Assembly (NCBI RefSeq): GCF_014203855.1
Contig: NZ_JACHJV010000001.1
Coordinates: forward strand, 4,836,001-4,900,000
Length of the DNA stretch: 64,000 nt
Reading direction: 5' to 3'
Source: Kitasatospora kifunensis
GTDB taxonomy: Bacteria > Actinomycetota > Actinomycetes > Streptomycetales > Streptomycetaceae
Shown here piece by piece: positions 61,988-64,000 of the stretch (within the stretch, counting starts at the first letter, position 1; every line of letters begins with the position of its first letter). The notes beneath the pieces are model-generated. The model saw only the letters and a program-made list of their open reading frames with translations, did not search any database and had not been told where the DNA came from. Both the position numbers and the translations under genes were made by a program.

Positions 61988-63472
61988 GTGACCATCTGTG
62001 GCGTGGCAGTTCCCGGTACCGAAGCGAACCCGAGCGCGTCCACCCCCGACGGTCCACCCGCGGGGGGCGGCGAGCCGACCCCGGCCGCGGCCAGGGCGCC
62101 CTACCGCAAGCTCTACCGCAGTCCGCACTCGCGGATGCTGGGCGGGGTGGCGCACGGGCTCGCGATGCACCTGGGGCTGCCGGTGGTCTGGGTGCGGGCG
62201 GCCTTCGTGCTGCTCACCTTCGCCAACGGGCTCGGCGTGCTGCTGTACGCGGTCTTCTGGTTCGTGGTGCCGATCGGCCTCGATGAGCCCGTCCGGGGTC
62301 AACGGGGTGTCAGTTACGTCTGGGCGAACGGCCAGTTCGTCCCGGCCGGCGCCTCCGGGGTGACCCCCGACCCGCTGCGCAAGGGGCGGCGCGGCCGGCT
62401 CGGCAGGCTGCGGGACGTGCTGCAGGGCACCTTCCAGGGGGAACCGGTGATCGCCGAGGAGAGCGCGGTGGGCGGCGGCTCGCCCGGCTCGGCCAGCCGG
62501 CAGAACCTCGGCCAACTGGCCGCCCTGCTGATGCTGGTCATCGGCGTGATGGCGCTGCTCAACGTGCTGAACATCCAGTCCTCCAGCCCCTACACCTGGC
62601 CGCTGCTGGCGATCGGCGTCGGCGTCGCGCTGGTCTGGCGGCAGGCCGACGACTCGCGCTGGCAGCGCTGGTTCGGCCTGCAGGGCGGCGGCAAGCGGCG
62701 GGTGGCCTTCGCCCGGGTCGGCGTCGGCGTGCTGCTGGTGACCGTGGGCATCATCGGCTTCCTGGTGCTGCAGGGCACCGGCTCCACGCTCGCCGCGGTC
62801 ATCGAGGCCTCGCTGGCGGTGCTGGCCGGGGTGCTGGTGCTGACCGGTCCCTACGCGCTGCGGATGTGGCAGGACCTCGCCGCCGAGCGGACCGCCCGGA
62901 TCCGGGCCCAGGAGCGGGCCGAGATCGCCGCGCACATCCACGACTCGGTGCTGCACACCCTCACCCTGATCCAGCGCCGCTCGGAGGACCCCAAGGAGGT
63001 CCAGCGCCTGGCCCGGGCCCAGGAGCGCGAGCTGCGGCTGTGGCTCTACCGCCCCGAGGCCGCCGCCGAGGCGGCTCCCGACACGCTGGCCGAGCGGCTG
63101 CGCTCGGTGGTGGCCGAGGTCGAGGACCGGCACGGGGTGCCGGTCGAGCTGGTCTGCGTCGGCGACTGCCCGATGGACGACCGGATCGCCGCTCAGATGC
63201 AGGCCGCGCGTGAGGCGATGGTGAACGCGGCCAAGTACGGTGGCGGGGGACCGGTGCAGGTCTACGCCGAGGTGGAGGGGAGGACGGTGTCGGTGTTCGT
63301 GCGCGACCACGGCCCCGGCTTCGACCCGGATACCGTGCCGGAGGACCGGATGGGCGTCCGCGAGTCGATCATCGGCCGAATGAAGCGCAACGGTGGCACC
63401 GCACGGGTGCGTCCCGCGCCGGACGGCGGCACCGAGGTCGAGTTGGAGATGGAGAGAGCTGCTGATGACTGA
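61988..63472 (+). CDS. PspC-domain sensor histidine kinase (NarL-type)
   Basis: A 494-residue membrane kinase. An N-terminal PspC domain (about 38-100: YRSPHSRMLGGVAHGLAMHLG) is followed by three to four helices (about 175-285) and a HisKA_3 module with the acceptor H318 in AHIHDSVLHTLTLIQ, then a short HATPase domain (AREAMVNAAKYGG, VRDHGPGFDPDTV). The start is uncertain: GTG at 61988 or 62003, neither with a clear ribosome site. It overlaps the regulator gene by eight bases. Confidence 0.9.
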   Translation: MTICGVAVPGTEANPSASTPDGPPAGGGEPTPAAARAPYRKLYRSPHSRMLGGVAHGLAMHLGLPVVWVRAAFVLLTFANGLGVLLYAVFWFVVPIGLDEPVRGQRGVSYVWANGQFVPAGASGVTPDPLRKGRRGRLGRLRDVLQGTFQGEPVIAEESAVGGGSPGSASRQNLGQLAALLMLVIGVMALLNVLNIQSSSPYTWPLLAIGVGVALVWRQADDSRWQRWFGLQGGGKRRVAFARVGVGVLLVTVGIIGFLVLQGTGSTLAAVIEASLAVLAGVLVLTGPYALRMWQDLAAERTARIRAQERAEIAAHIHDSVLHTLTLIQRRSEDPKEVQRLARAQERELRLWLYRPEAAAEAAPDTLAERLRSVVAEVEDRHGVPVELVCVGDCPMDDRIAAQMQAAREAMVNAAKYGGGGPVQVYAEVEGRTVSVFVRDHGPGFDPDTVPEDRMGVRESIIGRMKRNGGTARVRPAPDGGTEVELEMERAADD

Positions 63473-64000
63473 CGCTGTTGCGCCTGACCCCGGGGCGCAG
63501 GGCCCCGACCGGGTGGCGCGGGTGGTCCTGGTGGACGACCACCGGATGTTCCGCACCGGCGTGCGGGCCGAGATCGGCCGCACCGAGGTCACCGGTATCG
63601 ACGTGGTGGGCGAGGCCGACGACGTCGAGTCGGCGGTGCGGGTGGTCGCCGAGGCCCGCCCCGACGTGGTGCTGCTCGACGTCCACCTGCCCGGCGGTGG
63701 CGGCGTCGAGGTGCTGCGCCGCTCCACCGCGGTGATGGGCGAGCCGGGTGGCGTGAAGTTCCTGGCGCTGTCCGTCTCCGACGCCGCCGAGGACGTGATC
63801 GGCGTGATCCGCGGCGGCGCCCGCGGCTACGTCACCAAGACCATCACCGGCACCGACCTGGTCAACGCGATCTTCCGGATCGCCGACGGCGATGCGGTCT
63901 TCTCGCCGCGGCTGGCCGGTTTCGTGCTGGACGCCTTCGCCGCCACCGACACCCCGCCGGTGGACGAGGACCTCGACCGCCTGACCCAGCGCGAGCGCGA
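63465..64000 (+). CDS. NarL/LuxR-type response regulator (3' truncated by window)
   Basis: The first 178 residues are seen. The receiver domain (18-140) has D24-D25, phospho-acceptor D72 in VVLLDVHLPG and the GYVTKTI lysine; the sequence breaks off in LTQREREx, the first helix of the LuxR HTH. The ATG at 63465 lies inside the end of the kinase gene, so the two are coupled partners. Confidence 0.93.
   Translation, partial: MTDAVAPDPGAQGPDRVARVVLVDDHRMFRTGVRAEIGRTEVTGIDVVGEADDVESAVRVVAEARPDVVLLDVHLPGGGGVEVLRRSTAVMGEPGGVKFLALSVSDAAEDVIGVIRGGARGYVTKTITGTDLVNAIFRIADGDAVFSPRLAGFVLDAFAATDTPPVDEDLDRLTQRER

Noticed and set aside
61966..62286. ORF from ATG 61966 with a good AGGGGGAG site, overlapping the PspC kinase start
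   Set aside because: It is out of frame with the kinase and yields an Arg/Gly-rich product typical of a shadow frame.

Overview
This 64 kb window is chromosomal DNA from a high-GC actinomycete of the family Streptomycetaceae (Streptomyces, Kitasatospora or a close relative). The evidence is the strong G/C bias at codon third positions, frequent GTG starts, the secY-adk-map and infA-rpmJ-rpsM-rpsK-rpoA-rplQ order without rpsD, and the developmental block whiD / bldM / ShbA-like sigma factor. No tRNA, rRNA, CRISPR array, phage gene or transposase was recognised. The window opens inside rpsH and closes inside a response-regulator gene.

Layout. 1-9.8 kb: end of the spc operon (rpsH', rplF, rplR, rpsE, rpmD, rplO), secY-adk-map, mscL, infA-rpmJ, then the alpha operon. 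A 160 bp palindromic MITE-like element sits between map and mscL. 9.8-15.3 kb: truA, an ABC-F protein, rplM-rpsI, glmM. 15.3-22.6 kb: coaA (reverse), glmS, acpS, nnrD, alr and an alpha/beta hydrolase, covering cell-wall precursor and cofactor metabolism. 22.6-30.3 kb: a LAXTG surface protein (reverse), tsaE, a small gene behind a perfect palindrome, a YkuD-like protein lacking the catalytic Cys (reverse), tsaB-rimI-tsaD, a polysaccharide-deacetylase lipoprotein and a THUMP-like methyltransferase. 30.3-36.3 kb: groES-groEL1 under two CIRCE sites, a LysR regulator, whiD (reverse), bldM behind a sigma-BldN-type promoter, and an ECF sigma factor. 36.3-39.9 kb: guaB, guaB3 and a membrane protein. 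This order parallels the alr...groEL1-whiB3-sigD-guaB2-guaB3-choD region of mycobacteria, so the backbone is old and conserved.

40-45.5 kb holds a kinase / pseudokinase / kinase cassette of membrane Ser/Thr kinases whose two active members share an extracellular domain. 45.5-50.4 kb: a succinate-semialdehyde dehydrogenase translationally coupled to a GMC (ChoD-like) oxidoreductase, then a secreted repeat protein followed by a class F sortase. A second MITE-like element (169 bp) lies at 50.4 kb. 50.6-55.2 kb: a lipoprotein / OmpR-type regulator / histidine kinase operon resembling cseA-cseB-cseC but without sigE, and a zinc-ribbon streptophobe membrane protein. About 1 kb without a convincing gene precedes guaA. 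58-64 kb: a DoxX-Rieske fusion, two PspC-domain proteins (one a sensor kinase coupled to a NarL-type regulator) and an SGNH hydrolase. The right half is therefore rich in envelope sensing and surface proteins, while the left half is translation and secretion housekeeping.
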